From Lasiodiplodia sp. COLG20 (Eukaryota > Ascomycota > Dothideomycetes > Botryosphaeriales > Botryosphaeriaceae), in NCBI GenBank assembly GCA_009801085.1, contig VNWV01000005.1, positions 1 to 64,000 of the forward strand: a stretch of DNA of 64,000 nt, in the 5' to 3' direction. A program made the position numbers and the translations under genes. The notes under the pieces were generated by a model. That model worked only from the letters and a program-made list of their open reading frames with translations, was not told the DNA's origin and searched no databases. Below, in pieces: positions 44,348 to 56,545 of the stretch; position 1 is the first letter of the stretch; the number at the start of each line of letters is the position of its first letter.

Positions 44348-45739
44348 ATGGCGGACGACGAGCCATCTTACATTGACTACGAGGCATTCCTCGACCCGTC
44401 TTTCTCGACGACAGGGTTCGCGAACAGTCTCGTGCTTGCGACGAACAATCCCTCCGACACGCCGCTCGACCTCTCCACGCCGCTCTCACGTGTTCTCTTC
44501 GACGTGCAGGAGATTGACACACACATCGACACTCTCACCACCAAGTCGGCGCTGCCACTGCTCGAATACACTAAAGACCATGCGGAATCGGGAGAGCGGA
44601 TACTCGACGAGGTGGAAGCGCAGGTTGCGAGCTTGACGGAAGGATACAAGACGTTGGAGAAAGAGGTCATTGAACGCTATGAAGCTGCGGAGCAGGTGCG
44701 CCTTGCAGCGGAACGGCTCTGCCAGACGGTCAAGATTGGACGTGCAGTCGCACGCTGTTTGATGCTTGGCCGTCAGCTCGAGGCACAGCTAGCCGAAATT
44801 GGCGGGCCCGGCGCTATACTGGGGAAGAAAGAAGATCACAGAGCCATGGTCAGGTCCTCTAATACACTCGTTGCGCTGCGACAGGTGTTGCTAGCGTCCA
44901 GGCCTGGTGAAGAGGGCGAGGGGCTCGACCGTGTCAATGTCATCACGACATTAAAGAGCGATCTGCTGGGACCGGCGGAGCGTACGCTGATCTCTCGCTC
45001 ACAACAAATAATCAGGGAGTTCTCCATGTCCTCGTTGCTGGCATCCAATGGCAGTTCGCAGCAGCCCAGCGCGGCGTCGACCTATGCACAGACCGAAGAC
45101 ACCAAATCCCGCACGACCTCGGCTCTCATGACCCTCTACCTTTTGTCGCCAGCATTGAGAAATGCAACGACAGCTACTTTCGAACCGGCCCTCCTGGTCA
45201 GCGCTCTGCAGGAGTACCTGCAAACAGCCCTTAAGTCGTCTCTAGCGGCCCTTGCACGAGCGCTCGCAACTCTACCAACGCTCGAACGGACGCTACTAGA
45301 AATATCGGCGAGATGCCAGAACATTGTTGCGTTGGAGACGCTCCTGGAGTCGGTCAAGCCTCCGCCGCATCCGCTGGTTAGCAGTCCGGCCGCGGAGAAG
45401 ACGGGAAGGCCGAGAAGCGGGTCGCGGCTTCCTCCACAGAACTTTTTGCAGCCATTGTTGTACTCGCTGGACACGTCCTCGCTGGCGTCATACTTCTGGC
45501 GATCTCTTGCGTCGGCGCTGTCACCGCGGGTTCAGGAGATCCTCAACCGCGGCGGTGTGTCGGCGAGGACGCTGCGCAGCAATAGGGATAGGGTCAGGGA
45601 TGCAATCCGGGAATGCGTAAATCGCGGCTCTCAGCTGCCGGCGAGCGCGTTGAGCCGGGGCAAGGGGCCGGCGACAGGCAACTGGGAGCGCGAGGCCGCG
45701 GTTATGGTCGGTTCTATAATTGGGGTTCTGGGAAGGTGA
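44348..45739 (+). CDS. COG5: Conserved oligomeric Golgi complex subunit 5
   Basis: Subunit of the COG tethering complex for retrograde vesicles within the Golgi. Single exon, 463 aa. It begins MADDEPSYIDYEAFLDPSFS with ANSLVLATNNPSDTPLDLST and LDVQEIDTHI-like sequence, the conserved N-terminal block of fungal COG5, followed by heptad-rich helices (about residues 55-150) and a helical-bundle domain. It ends with MVGSIIGVLGR. The ATG is preceded by AACA, a good fungal context. No introns are needed. Fungal COG5 is shorter than the animal protein (over 800 aa), and this length fits the fungal form. Confidence 0.88.
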   Translation: MADDEPSYIDYEAFLDPSFSTTGFANSLVLATNNPSDTPLDLSTPLSRVLFDVQEIDTHIDTLTTKSALPLLEYTKDHAESGERILDEVEAQVASLTEGYKTLEKEVIERYEAAEQVRLAAERLCQTVKIGRAVARCLMLGRQLEAQLAEIGGPGAILGKKEDHRAMVRSSNTLVALRQVLLASRPGEEGEGLDRVNVITTLKSDLLGPAERTLISRSQQIIREFSMSSLLASNGSSQQPSAASTYAQTEDTKSRTTSALMTLYLLSPALRNATTATFEPALLVSALQEYLQTALKSSLAALARALATLPTLERTLLEISARCQNIVALETLLESVKPPPHPLVSSPAAEKTGRPRSGSRLPPQNFLQPLLYSLDTSSLASYFWRSLASALSPRVQEILNRGGVSARTLRSNRDRVRDAIRECVNRGSQLPASALSRGKGPATGNWEREAAVMVGSIIGVLGR

Positions 45740-46856
45740 ACGGACGCGACTCGCCAGACGCGTCCCCTGCGTGGACATGGCCGGATTGGGGACAGATACG
45801 GAAGCGAGGACGGAATAGGGAACATAGCAGTGATGTGCAGAATTACATACGGCCAGAGCCCCACGACTAATACGAGATTGGGGCTGCGTGCTACCTGTGG
45901 CTGCCATTGTTCACACAATGATATTATCCGTGCGCACGTGCGAGCTTTGTCTTGCTTTGTGGCTTTGTGCCTCGAGTCTAATCGCCGTCGGCCTCGCCGC
46001 AACGTGCCAGGGGCAACCGTGGCCTCAGGGGAACTCCGGTGCTGTGCTGCAGATGGGCTGGATGCACGGGCGAGCGGGCGTGAGGAGGTGAGTGAAGGCT
46101 TGTGGGCGCAGGGCAGTCGTTACTGGCACGTTTGGTCTGCAGCGATCCTTGTGGAACAAAGCCAGCGCTCGCACAGGCCGCACGGATCCGGCTCGAGGAC
46201 CCAGTCAGTGATAATCAGGCATGTCAGCGCTGCACATCACTCGGGGAGTGCGCGGCGGGCAGCTGCAGGTGCTCGCGCTGAGCTCCATCCGCCCCTCCTG
46301 CGCGTGCTGCTGCTGCTGATGCTGCTGAGCGAGTCACTGCGGCTGTAGATACATTCAAAGCAAAACGCCGGTTCGGATTTACTCTGTAGCGAGCCGCATC
46401 GGTCCTGCCCTGCCTGTGGCCATTGTTCTGTCCCTTGGTGCCACCTCTATCCGGCCCAGCCAACGCTCTCTTGCACGCCGCGTCCTCCCCTTCTTTCACC
46501 CTGCCCCCAATCTTGCCTTTTCTTCTTGTACCTTGCTCTTCCCGCGCTTGGAGTTCTGCGCACCCGTCTGCGAGGCGCCATCCGCCGCCTCCCGCTCCCG
46601 CTGTCGGCTGAGAAAGTCGCACCCTTCCTCCAACTCTCCTGACGCCGCCTTCGAAGCTCCCTTGAGGCCAGTTGATCTGCGGGCGTTTTCGACGGCGACT
46701 GTCGCGCATCCTCTCGTTGCCTGCATGTGCGTGCACACGCCTCCCCGCACCACCGCTGCTGCCCACAGGAGCCGCTGATACCTCAACCCCAGAATTCTCG
46801 CCAGTCCCTTCGCAACCTAGATCTTCACCCACCAACCCCTCCGACCGCTGCCCACC
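45740..46856. other. Intergenic upstream of VTS1
   Basis: About 1.1 kb. The right half (46420-46856) is pyrimidine-rich and probably the VTS1 promoter and 5' leader. No gene is supported. Confidence 0.5.
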
Positions 46857-48797
46857 ATGTCCGTCAGTCAGATTGCCGGCAACCGCAACAGCACGCCCGA
46901 GGCCGGGAGCTCGTCGCTGCGCCCACCCTCGTCGAGGGCCATTGGCGCCAACCACCACCTCCGCGCCTCAGCCGACATGGGCGTGTTTGCCTCGTCGCCC
47001 TTGTCCAACCGTGGAATCCGCCCCTCTTCCGAGGTCTACTTCAACAAGCAGGGCACGCAAGACGACGAAACCATGGACAAGGCTGCCCAGCAGTGGATTG
47101 CGGACATCGACCAGTATGAGGTCACGCTGGAGGAGATGGCCGCCGCGACGCTGGATCAGGATTTCAAGGACGAGCTCAGTGCCATCGAGCAGTGGTTCCG
47201 TGTCCTGAGCGAGCCCGAGAGAACTGCTGCGCTCTACCAGCTGCTCCAGCAGACGACGGGCGTGCAGCAACGCTTCTTCATCCAGGTCCTCCAGCAGATG
47301 GCCAAGAGCCACCCCATGTCCAGCGTTCTGTCGCCCGCCAATTTCGGCGAGAAAGGTGCGCACGATTATGCTTGCGGATTGTCAAGGATGTTGCTAACTG
47401 ATCGAAGACCCCATGTCCCAGAAGTTGAATGATGCCATGAACAAGCTCAGCGTCGAGAATTCCCGCAACTCTGTCGGACTCGGCCGCCCCCCGCCATCCC
47501 CTGGCGCGAAGCGTAACTCTGGCCTCGACAGCAACACCATCAACTCCATGTTCCCCGATGCGGCGGCCGCGATCGCAAAGCAAAAGGCTGAATTCACCCA
47601 GCACACTGGTGCCGCACCCACTTCGAACCGCAACAGCGCTGTTGGCGATCGCTCGTCAATGGTCGCTCCGACGATCTCAGCACCCGATGATGGCAAGAGG
47701 GACAATGCGCCGCAGCCGCCGGCGTCTCCGTGGGGCCCTCGCAGTGGCGAGAACCAGCAGCCGCAGCGTCCCAAGTCATCGTCTAGCCACCACCAGCCCA
47801 TGGGCCAGTTCGTTCAGCCGCCGCCTTCAGCCGGCCTCCGTTCCCCTCGCCCCATGGCGCTTTCCGGAGACTCAAACATCCAGAGCACCACGCTCAACGC
47901 TCCGGACAGCTCCGCAGCCGGTATGCCCATGTTGTCCCCGTACGGAGCTAGCGGAAGCTGGGCATCAATGGTGAACACCCCTCTGGTGCCCAACTTCCAG
48001 CAGCAGAACAGCCAGGCGGATATGGTGGCGAACGCAACGGCGATGAAGCTGGCAGCTCTTTCCACGGTCAACAATCGGATACAACTGGATGATGTGCGGA
48101 AGTACCGCCGGGCTCGTTCTTCTGAGGGACAGGGCGCTGGCCCTAACGGTGGCGGACCGCAGAACATGCCTGCTAGCGTGGTTATGACGAATGAATTCGG
48201 ACAGGTGCTCACACCTCAGCAGGCTGCTGCTCTGCAGGCCCAGCAGCTCGCAGCGATGAATGGTCGTCGTTCGCGCCCCAGCTCTCCAGGCATGGCGATG
48301 CAGGGTGGCAACATAAACGCGATGAACTTTGCTTCTCCCCAGAACAACGGATTCCTCTCTGCTTACGACAACAGTATGGCTGGAATGAACCTTGGCCAGT
48401 TCGGAATTGGCATGGGTGGTGGCCACGAGGGCTACCTCTCGGATCATTCTGACATCAACCGTGGCCGGTCTCCTCGGGGAAGGAGAGGCAGCTCGAAGCC
48501 GCCGGAGGACCCGACTAACCCGGAGCTTCTTCAGGACATTCCCGCCTGGCTCAGGAGCCTGCGTCTTCACAAGTACACGGATAACTTGAAGGATCTGAAG
48601 TGGACGGACTTGGTTGAATTGGATGACGAGGGTCTTGAGAAGCGTGGCGTGAACGCTCTTGGAGCTCGGAGGAAGATGCTAAAGGTGAGCTCATGCGATG
48701 CCGGGTCGAAGGTTAGAAGTCGTGTTTGCTGACATTTGGACAGGTGTTCGAGCAGGTCAAGGATGCTAAGGCTGAGGGAAAGCTCCCACCCAGTTGA
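46857..48797 (+). CDS. VTS1: SAM-domain RNA-binding protein Vts1
   Basis: Smaug-type protein that binds hairpins with CNGG loops and recruits deadenylation to mRNA. Exons 46857-47355, 47408-48684 and 48744-48797; introns 52 and 59 nt; 609 aa. An N-terminal conserved helical block ([40 protein letters not shown]) is followed by a long Ser/Pro/Gln-rich region and the C-terminal SAM domain ([40 protein letters not shown]), completed by the 17-residue last exon [17 protein letters not shown]. Without the last exon the SAM helix would be truncated. The family assignment is firm. Confidence 0.93.
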
Positions 48798-51324
48798 AGG
48801 TATGATTCGGATGCAGGACTAGACGTCCGATGACGCACCAGACTTTTTAGGCGTGGACGTCAAAGCCTTGGGCGAACCAGCGGTTTCTTGTAAGACGAAT
48901 TTGCGAGCTCCGAATTGTGGAAAGGAGTTGACGTTGCCAAAGCGTCGCATTTTGGCATGGGGCCTGCTCAAGCGGGCACACATTTCCTTAGTTTTGTGGA
49001 TGGTCGTTGTTTCTTCTCATGCTGCTGCACACAACGCCGACGAAAACATAAATGACGCAGACGGACGGCGCTCAGCTTCTCCATGACACTTGTTTGCAAT
49101 TGTCAGATGCAAAACGGACCATTTTCATACGGTGCGGTCATGGGTAATTTCAGGGAAGTAATTGTAGAATTTGGGATGCCAGATGGGATGGCGGTGGACG
49201 GAGGCCTGTCTGTGTCATATTTGCAAAGACGCCAAGTAATACATGAAGCAGTGCAAGCAGCCAGTTCCGGTTTCAGTGTTGGTTTTTGTGCAATATGCGG
49301 CGGACAATCTTGCCCTGCCCGCTCCGGATTCTCGGGCCGTACACTCCCCTCTCGCAGCCGATGGCTAGCGCGAAGAAGGCTCTAGAACACAGCGCTATGC
49401 CCCAGAAAAATAACATATGTGGGTAGGTGAAGCTATCATCTGGTTGAGAATGTTGAATTTAAAATTCTATATACACATTCGGACAATAGCTTCAACTACC
49501 CATGACATGAGCAACTAAAAAAGCAAATCCACGCCAGTCATCGGCTGCGAGAGGGGACTGTAGTCAAGTAGGGCCTGGCCAGAACGAAGAGCTGTGAAGA
49601 AACAGAATAATATAATAAGTGAGTCTCACGTGCAAAGCACGGCGATCTCCCGCCATGGTGTCGGCGTGTGGAGCAGGAGGACCCTAGGGACGTTCGGCGG
49701 CAAACAGAGTGGGGAATGTGCCCTAAAGAAGGCGGCCGGCTGGCGGAGATGTCCCCGTCGAAGCCGACCCTTCCATCTCAACAACACAACGTGATTAAAT
49801 TGCAACCCCGCTCCGCCACCTCGTCCGCGCCGTCTCTCTTGCCGTTCAACAACCAGCCCCGTGTGTGCCAGACCGGTTCCCACCGCCTGACTTGAAAACC
49901 AAACTCGGCGCTCCTTAGCGCTGCGGAGCGGAGCGAAGTGCTTGTGACAGCTGCTGCATTCTCTCGCCGGAGCGCTCTTTGTCGTCCGTAAAGGCCACCA
50001 CGGGACTCAGTTACCAGCACACAGCGTCCAACGCACGAGGACAGCACGCCGTGACCGGTGAGGCTGGAGCGAGAGGTTGCATCGCTTGCGGCTGCCGCAC
50101 GACCACAAAGTAAGCGCCGCTATGGCGACCGGCTGACGGTAGTTTACCAAGCAATCCAGTTGTAGCAGACGCTGCGGAGGAAGGTGGTCCGGCAAGGCTC
50201 GATGCGAAACGCGACAAGGCGGCTCGTCGAGCGCCAGGCGGTCAGAAGAAACATCAAGAGCCTGGGCGTCCTTCCGAGGCTATTGACTGCAAAAGAAAGA
50301 GTCATCAAAAGCGGGTTATACGGCAAGATCGGCCAGGGTTCGCGGTGTGATGCCGAGCGAGCCAAGATCATCATTAGGGACGGTTCAGCACGACATCCGA
50401 ACGGAAACAACAGCCGTCCACGTTGTGAGCGAATAAACACGTGGACTCAACGCCGACATAGAACCGCAGCAGAGCACGTCCCCCAACAACGCAGTCGAGG
50501 CCCGCTGATGCTACCACGCGACTGCGCTGTGCGAAGCGCTGAGAGGAGCCTGATGGGTGCGCGGCGCATCTGCTGCCCGGGCTTCGCGCGGAGATGACTG
50601 CAGTGTACACGCCAGGCCCGTGAGATGTCGTCTCATTATGTGGAGAAACTGCCGCGCCAGCAGTCTTCTTGACTCTTCACATGTGCATGACAACTTTGTC
50701 AGTTCGTGCAGCCACTTCTCCTGGGCGGCACGGCAGTTTATGCATGTGCATAGCAAAGCAGGCAGCGCTATCGATGGTTGACGCCGTCGCTTTGCGTGCA
50801 TGCATGGTGGTGGCCGGCAATCACCCCGTCATTTCTCTGAGGTAGGCCCCCCGGTCGAACTGCAATGCGCTGGCGCTCAAACAACCCACTTTGGCCGTTT
50901 AGTCCGCCTTGTGGGTCCCTGCTAGGTCCCTGCTAATCCAGCCTCTGGCTGCTCCACGATTGGCTTCCACTGCCCCGTCCCTGTGCCTAACCCACCCTAC
51001 CCGCGCCTTGGCTGTTTGACATTTTCTCTTCGGGCTAGCGCACATGGGAGATCTCCCCTTGCACAATGGCCTCGACCTTCTACAAGTCGCCCGCCACCGC
51101 CGAGCTCTCTTTGTTCACTCCGCCTTTTCTTTCTTTCTGCCTGTCCCCACAATGCCATTGTGCGTCTGTTTATAATACCAACACCGCTGTCTCAACATGT
51201 GCAAGACGTGCAATACTTATACAGTCCTTCCCCATTTTCATCCCAACACCGCAGTCCTTTCTGAGCTCCAGCAGCTACTCGTTTCATGGTAGTCCACTGC
51301 CATACTTTCTCTTTCTCTTTCAAC
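48798..51324. other. Gene desert, 2.5 kb, with a full-length MITE
   Basis: Apart from the element at 49342-49560 I see no gene. The frames between 49900 and 50800 overlap on both strands and are low-motif. A TATA-like TTTATAATACC near 51168 and CT-rich leader before 51325 probably belong to the GH16 gene. Confidence 0.45.
49342..49560. mobile_element. Full-length MITE-like element with TA on both flanks
   Basis: Outer inverted repeats of about 29 bp with roughly three mismatches: CACTCCCCTCTCGCAGCCG left, and CAGTCCCCTCTCGCAGCCG at the right end read inward, both continuing ATG(G/A)CTAGCG-like. TA lies directly outside each end. The core at 49408-49506 is more mutated than most (ATCATCTGGTTGAG in the left arm). 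This is the best example for defining element ends. Confidence 0.85.
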
Positions 51325-52857
51325 ATGACACGCCTCGCCGGCCTTCTGGCGGCGTCACTCCTTATCCACAGCTCATCAGCAGCATACACGTTAGTCCGCG
51401 ACTACGACCCGAAAGATTTCTTCAACAACTTTGGATTCTACGACGGTGAAGACCCTACTCATGGCACCGTCGCCTACCAGTCACGCCAGGGTGCCTTGGC
51501 CAAGAACCTTATCAGCACCACCGACTCCACCGTCAGGATCGGCGTTGACACCACCAACAAGGTGGATGACGGACGTCCATCAGTCCGCCTCTTCAGCAAC
51601 GACACGTACAACCAAGGAATCCTGCTCGTCGACGTCATCCACATGCCCTCCGGCTGCGGCACCTGGCCCGCATTGTGGATGCTGGGTGACGGCGACTGGC
51701 CCGCCAACGGCGAGATCGACATCATGGAGGGCGCTAATGACCAGCCAGTCAATTACATGACCCTCCATACTGACAGCGCCAAAGACAAAGGCTGCTCTAT
51801 CGACGCCGTTCCTGCTTCAGGGGATGATGGATCTGGCGCTCTGGGTTATTCTAAAACAGACTACACCGGTGCTGTTTACTCTAGTGACTGCGCCTACAAC
51901 GCAGATACGGGCGACAACACCGGCTGCCAGATCCGAGCTCCTTCCGGCAGCAGCGCCGTCTATGCGGGCGCCGGTGGCAAGACGACCAATGCCAACGTTC
52001 CCACTTTCGGCCAATCTTTGAACAGCGCAGGTGGCGGCACCCTTGCAATGCAATGGACCAACGACGGCATCAAGGTTTGGTTCTTCGGTCGCGCCCAGGC
52101 CAAGCCCGACGAAATTGCGACTGCTATCAACTTGTCTCAAACCCCGCCCACTCTGGCCCCGAGCAACGACGCCTGGGGCCAGCCGCTGGCTCACTTCTCT
52201 GGCCCCAACTGCGACTGGTCGCAGCGCTTCAAAGACATGCGCATTGTCGTCAACACCGATTTATGCGGCGACTGGGGCGCTGGCACTTGGGCGAGCGGCT
52301 CGTGTCCGACGTCCACTGGCTACGACAGCTGCGAAAGCTACGTCAGAGAGAACCCGCAAGCCTTCACCGAGGCTTACTGGGAATTCGGCGCCTTCCGTTG
52401 GTTCGAATGGCGGGATCCCGCGCCACCGGCGCCTACCACCACTAGCACCACCAGCTCCTCGTCCACCACCAGTGAGACGGTGGTTACGATCAAGACGACC
52501 AAGACGGCGACCTTCCAGATGACCACCAGCACCAGCACCAGCACCAGCACTACTTCCAGCGTCGCGCCCGCTGCTCCCACCGTCATTTACTCCATCGTCC
52601 CCGCATCTTCGGTCACCTCGCGCCCGTTCACGTACGCTCCGGAGACCGAAGCTGCGACCTCGTCGACCGCAGATGCTACGACTTCAAGCGCCAGCTCCAC
52701 CGCGACGGGCGCCTGGCCCGCTAACGAATCGGCCAAAGGAGATGCCCAGTACATGATCAACGGCAAGCTGCCTCTCGGCGGCGCAGGGGCCGTGACTGTG
52801 CCGTGGGCGATGTTGATGGCCGGTGGGGCAGCATTCTTGGCCGCAATCCTGCTATGA
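51325..52857 (+). CDS. GH16 beta-glucanase, GPI-anchored
   Basis: Endo-1,3(4)-beta-glucanase-like enzyme acting on beta-glucan in the wall or outside the cell. Single exon, 510 aa. Signal peptide MTRLAGLLAASLLIHSSSAA; catalytic motif NGEIDIMEG with the nucleophile and acid Glu at about 129 and 134; CGTWPALWMLGDGDWP precedes it, and the fold continues to EFGAFRWFEWRD (about residue 370). A Ser/Thr-rich region (about 375-470) and a hydrophobic C-terminus (VPWAMLMAGGAAFLAAILL) fit a GPI anchor. An in-frame ATG at 51286 would add 13 residues before the signal peptide and is less likely. The substrate (wall glucan or plant mixed-linkage glucan) is not decided by sequence. Confidence 0.92.
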   Translation: MTRLAGLLAASLLIHSSSAAYTLVRDYDPKDFFNNFGFYDGEDPTHGTVAYQSRQGALAKNLISTTDSTVRIGVDTTNKVDDGRPSVRLFSNDTYNQGILLVDVIHMPSGCGTWPALWMLGDGDWPANGEIDIMEGANDQPVNYMTLHTDSAKDKGCSIDAVPASGDDGSGALGYSKTDYTGAVYSSDCAYNADTGDNTGCQIRAPSGSSAVYAGAGGKTTNANVPTFGQSLNSAGGGTLAMQWTNDGIKVWFFGRAQAKPDEIATAINLSQTPPTLAPSNDAWGQPLAHFSGPNCDWSQRFKDMRIVVNTDLCGDWGAGTWASGSCPTSTGYDSCESYVRENPQAFTEAYWEFGAFRWFEWRDPAPPAPTTTSTTSSSSTTSETVVTIKTTKTATFQMTTSTSTSTSTTSSVAPAAPTVIYSIVPASSVTSRPFTYAPETEAATSSTADATTSSASSTATGAWPANESAKGDAQYMINGKLPLGGAGAVTVPWAMLMAGGAAFLAAILL

Positions 52858-53989
52858 TGAAAAATAACGAATCCTCTTCATGATTTTCTTTTCTTGTCCA
52901 TCATATTTACACTCCGGTCATTAGAACCGTTTAGATTAGATACCCGGGGTCATACCCACTGGCTGGTAATGGGCCTTTATTGTATATATAGCTCTCTGTC
53001 AACATAAGCGTCAGAACGAGAAGGACATCTTTTGGCAGCTAAAAAAATATCGTACAAAAAACTAAATAGATGTTTTGATAGCATCATGTAGTCAGTAAAT
53101 ACTGCTACCAAATGGCACAGAAAGAGCACCACCAAAACGCATGCAGATGAGAAACAGAACTGGAACAATACTATGCTGATCGAAATGATGGAGAGGTCCT
53201 TCTGGGAGGTTAATTTAAGAATGTGCGCCCTAATGTAAAGATCGCCCAGCTAGTCATGGCCAGGCGCGCGGATAAATTAGATTGACGCCCCTCCCCACCG
53301 CCTTGCATGAGAGCCCCCGGATAAACAGTGCGATCCGCGAGTCGTTGTAAGACATCCATCGTACATGCTGACAAAAAGGATGCGGGGTTCCTGCAGTGTG
53401 GGCCGTTGTAAGCAGGATTGAGGGGGAATGCGGCGACGCTCCTCCATTCCCTCTCCTCCTTTTTGGGTGGCCAAGAATGCAAGGGCACGCACGGTGCTTC
53501 TGCCACTGGCCTAGATGAAAATTGTCAAGTTTGCGGTTGGCGTAGTGGGGTTCGGAAGATTTTGCCCTTCAGTGCCGCCAAGATTATTCTCTCTGCGAGC
53601 ATTTGGGGCAGATATCTAGCCGTAGAGGCTTCAGACATAATTTTCCAAGTACACGCACAGCTAAGGTGCAATATCTTTAATGAGATGCCTCGCAAAGCAC
53701 GGTGAAGACAGCACTGGGAAACATTTCACGGACGTAAAGGTCAAGCTCTAAGAGAAGCATCAAGGGGACCCTTGTGCGGGCATGCGAAGTCTTTCTTTCT
53801 CCATTCAGACCCATAAAACTGATGCTTATCTCGACATGGCCATCGGTCTTGACAATCCTGGTATCCTATTCCATTTCTCGTGCCAGCAATCTCCACTGAC
53901 CACCACAATAGCGAACCTCATCTCCTCAATTCTCTGACGCAAACCGCGAAAGAGACCTATTCGTTTTTCGACCTCTCATCGTACCTCTC
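52858..53989. other. Intergenic between convergent GH16 and GGA genes
   Basis: AT-rich 3' region up to about 53200, then mixed sequence. No gene, repeat element or RNA gene is recognised. Confidence 0.5.
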
Positions 53990-56191
53990 TCATGCTACGC
54001 CCAGGCTTGGTATCTCGCCCTGCTCTTCCTTGCGCTCAGAGCCCAGCATGTAGCTGGCCCTCCAGCGCATTTTGACCGCCGTACCCTGTCCACGCTGAAC
54101 GCCGTGCAGGTGGATGTTCTGTGTGACGCCATTCTGCTGGTTCGGCTGCAATAACCTTCCAGACTGGGGCTGCAGCTTCAGAGAATAGCCCTATACACGT
54201 GTCAGTCTTTTTGAGCCCCGTCTCTACTATCAGCACGAAGGACTTACCTTTGTGACGGCGAACTGCATGGTGAGATCCGAGACAGGCGCCGGCGTATTAT
54301 TTGATACGGCGGACTGGATGTGGATGGTGTCATCATTTTGGCGGGAAACGGTGAAGTCGGTTCTTATGCTAGTGTTAATAACGGTTTGCGTAGATGGTTG
54401 ATCCGGCAACGCCGACGCGAAGTTCCACTCGTCATCGTCGTTAGCTGCGGGTGCGGGTGCGGCTGCCGGAGCAGCTGGAGGAGGGGTCGAAGTGCCCCCG
54501 AGGTCGAAGAGAGCACTAGATGGGGATGCTGCAGGCTTAATGGATTGCTGGAACTGGAAGGGAGACGCAGTCCGCGGAGATGCCAGAGCAGCAAAAGGGT
54601 CGGCGGGTTTTTGAGCTGGTTGCTGCGGCGTTTGTTGCGGGGGCGGGGTGGACATTGAGGTCTGCTGGGGCGGAGTCGGCTGCGGAGCCAAGGAAGAGCC
54701 GCCAAGTCCAGCGAAGGCGTTGTAGTTGGGCTGTGGGGATGTCGACTGGGGCAGAGCAGGGCCACCTCCGAGGAGGTTCTGCACAGGAGTCTGTGAGGTC
54801 GGCTGCGGCTGGAAGGCTGGTCATCGATGTCAGTATATCCATAAAAATCCAAATTGAGGCTTGCATACCAGCCCCATTCGTGGCGCCGAGGGAGATGCCT
54901 CCACCTTGGAAGCTGTCGCTGCCGCCCAAGTTCAGGCCAAGCAGGTCGTCCTCCAATGCGTTTCCTTTTGGTGCGGCAGCGCTTGAACTGGCACTCGGTT
55001 GCCCAGACGGTGCTGCTGGTTCCTCGGGGCCTCCGAAGTCGATCAAAGACAATTCGTTGTCCGGGCCCTTCTTGACGCCAGCTCCGCTCACGCCCAGAGT
55101 ACCCTTGGGGATCTTTGCGGCGCCCTCGACGTCGCCCTTCTTGATGAGCTTGTACCTCTCCAGAGTCCGGTGTATGCTATCGTTGATTTCCAGCAGCTTG
55201 GCCACAGCCTCGTGATCGTCCGACTCTTCCTCGCACATTTTTTGGATTTTCGGGTGGGCGCTTGCCAAAGCATTGGCGAGCTCCTGCATGCGGTCAGCTT
55301 TTACCACCGCCTCCCAAGAGAGCGGCCCGCCCGGGCGTACCTCGAAAACGTCGCCCTCTTTGATCTGGTCCCCTGCCTGGTGCTTCTGGAGCATGTCCTC
55401 GAGCAGCTTGGCCTTCTGCTGTATCTTGCCAACCTCTTCCGCCGCCTTCGCTCGGTAATCGGTCTTGTTCCGGGTGTCGAAGCCAGCCATGATCTTCATC
55501 AACCTGTTGGCTTCCTGCAAATCGTGGGGGGTGCCGCGTCTGATCAGTTCCTGGAGCTTGGCCGACTGCGCCTCGCGCTCCTCCTGCTCCATCTCCTCGG
55601 CAGACCTCAAGTTCTGTGGTTTGGGTCAGTGGGGCGCTCTCACGGGCAGCGCAGCCGGATACGTACATCGCTGGGGTTTAACACCGCAGCATCCTCACGC
55701 CTGATCTCGGGGAACGTGTAGCCCTTGTAGCTGAGCAAGCGGTGCATGTCACGGATGAAGCCCAGGTCCTCCTTGTAGCGCGAGGTCATGCAGATTGTAG
55801 AGCGCCATTCCTCGATCAACTCAAGAATGCGGTTCTGGACGCGCGACGAGTGGACCGGGGGTCGCTCGGGGAAGCGGCGGACGAGCTCGTTGAGAAACTC
55901 CTTGGTGCTGATCTGCAGGTGGAAGGGATAGCCACAGTTCTTGACGCAGATGTCCAGCAGGTTGAGGGCGAGCAGCGCGACGTTCGGGTTGCGCGAGTTG
56001 ACGTATTTGACGGTCTCCATGGCAGCCTCGCGCGGAGCGCTGCCCTTTTTCTGGTTGACCAGCTCGGCAATCTCGATGTTAAGGGCCAGATTGGGCTCGA
56101 AGTTCTGCGGGTCGCAGGCGTTCATGATGTAGCGCTGCAATGGGGTCATGGCTGGCTCAGCGAAGCCGCCGAAGCGGTCGCGGGCCGCCAT
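53990..56191 (-). CDS. GGA: Golgi-localised gamma-ear Arf-binding adaptor (GGA)
   Basis: Monomeric clathrin adaptor sorting cargo from trans-Golgi to endosomes. Exons 56191-55667, 55613-54869, 54816-54248 and 54190-53990; introns 53, 52 and 57 nt; 679 aa. A VHS domain (TPLQRYIMNACDPQNFEPNL to about residue 150) is followed by a GAT domain (about 180-340, NRLMKIMAGFDTRNKTDYRA), a Pro/Gln hinge, and a gamma-ear domain (about 540-679) whose last strand is in exon 4 (GYSLKLQPQSGRLLQPNQQN, MRWRASYMLGSERKEEQGEI). The start is the first ATG in frame. An open stretch of 97 codons without ATG lies upstream, so a further 5' exon is possible. Divergent to TSR3, 354 bp apart. Confidence 0.93.
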
Positions 56192-56545
56192 ACGGGCTGA
56201 CGTAGCCTCCACGGTGGGCGATGTGAGTGAGGGGCGCGGGAGCGCGGGAGAAGCGGAATTGAGTGTCGGTCGCGAGAGCGGAAGCGTGGAAGGCTTGGAA
56301 GGCGAGTTAGGAGCGGTGATGGTATTAGGCACTGGCTGCGAGTACAGGCCACGCTCCGGCTGCCGGGATGACGGCTCCAAGACAGTGGGGGTTCGTTCGC
56401 GGCCCAAGCTCAGCGGCAACACGCCTTTTTTGAGCCCCGCGTCATCTCTTTTTGCCGCACAACTGCAACGCCCCACCCGCACAACCTTGGATCACTCACC
56501 GGCACGCATACGCACGAGACTTCGGACTTTACCGGCATCACGGCA
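56192..56545. other. Divergent promoter GGA / TSR3
   Basis: 354 bp. Open on the GGA strand without a start codon; no clear TATA or other element is visible. Confidence 0.5.
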
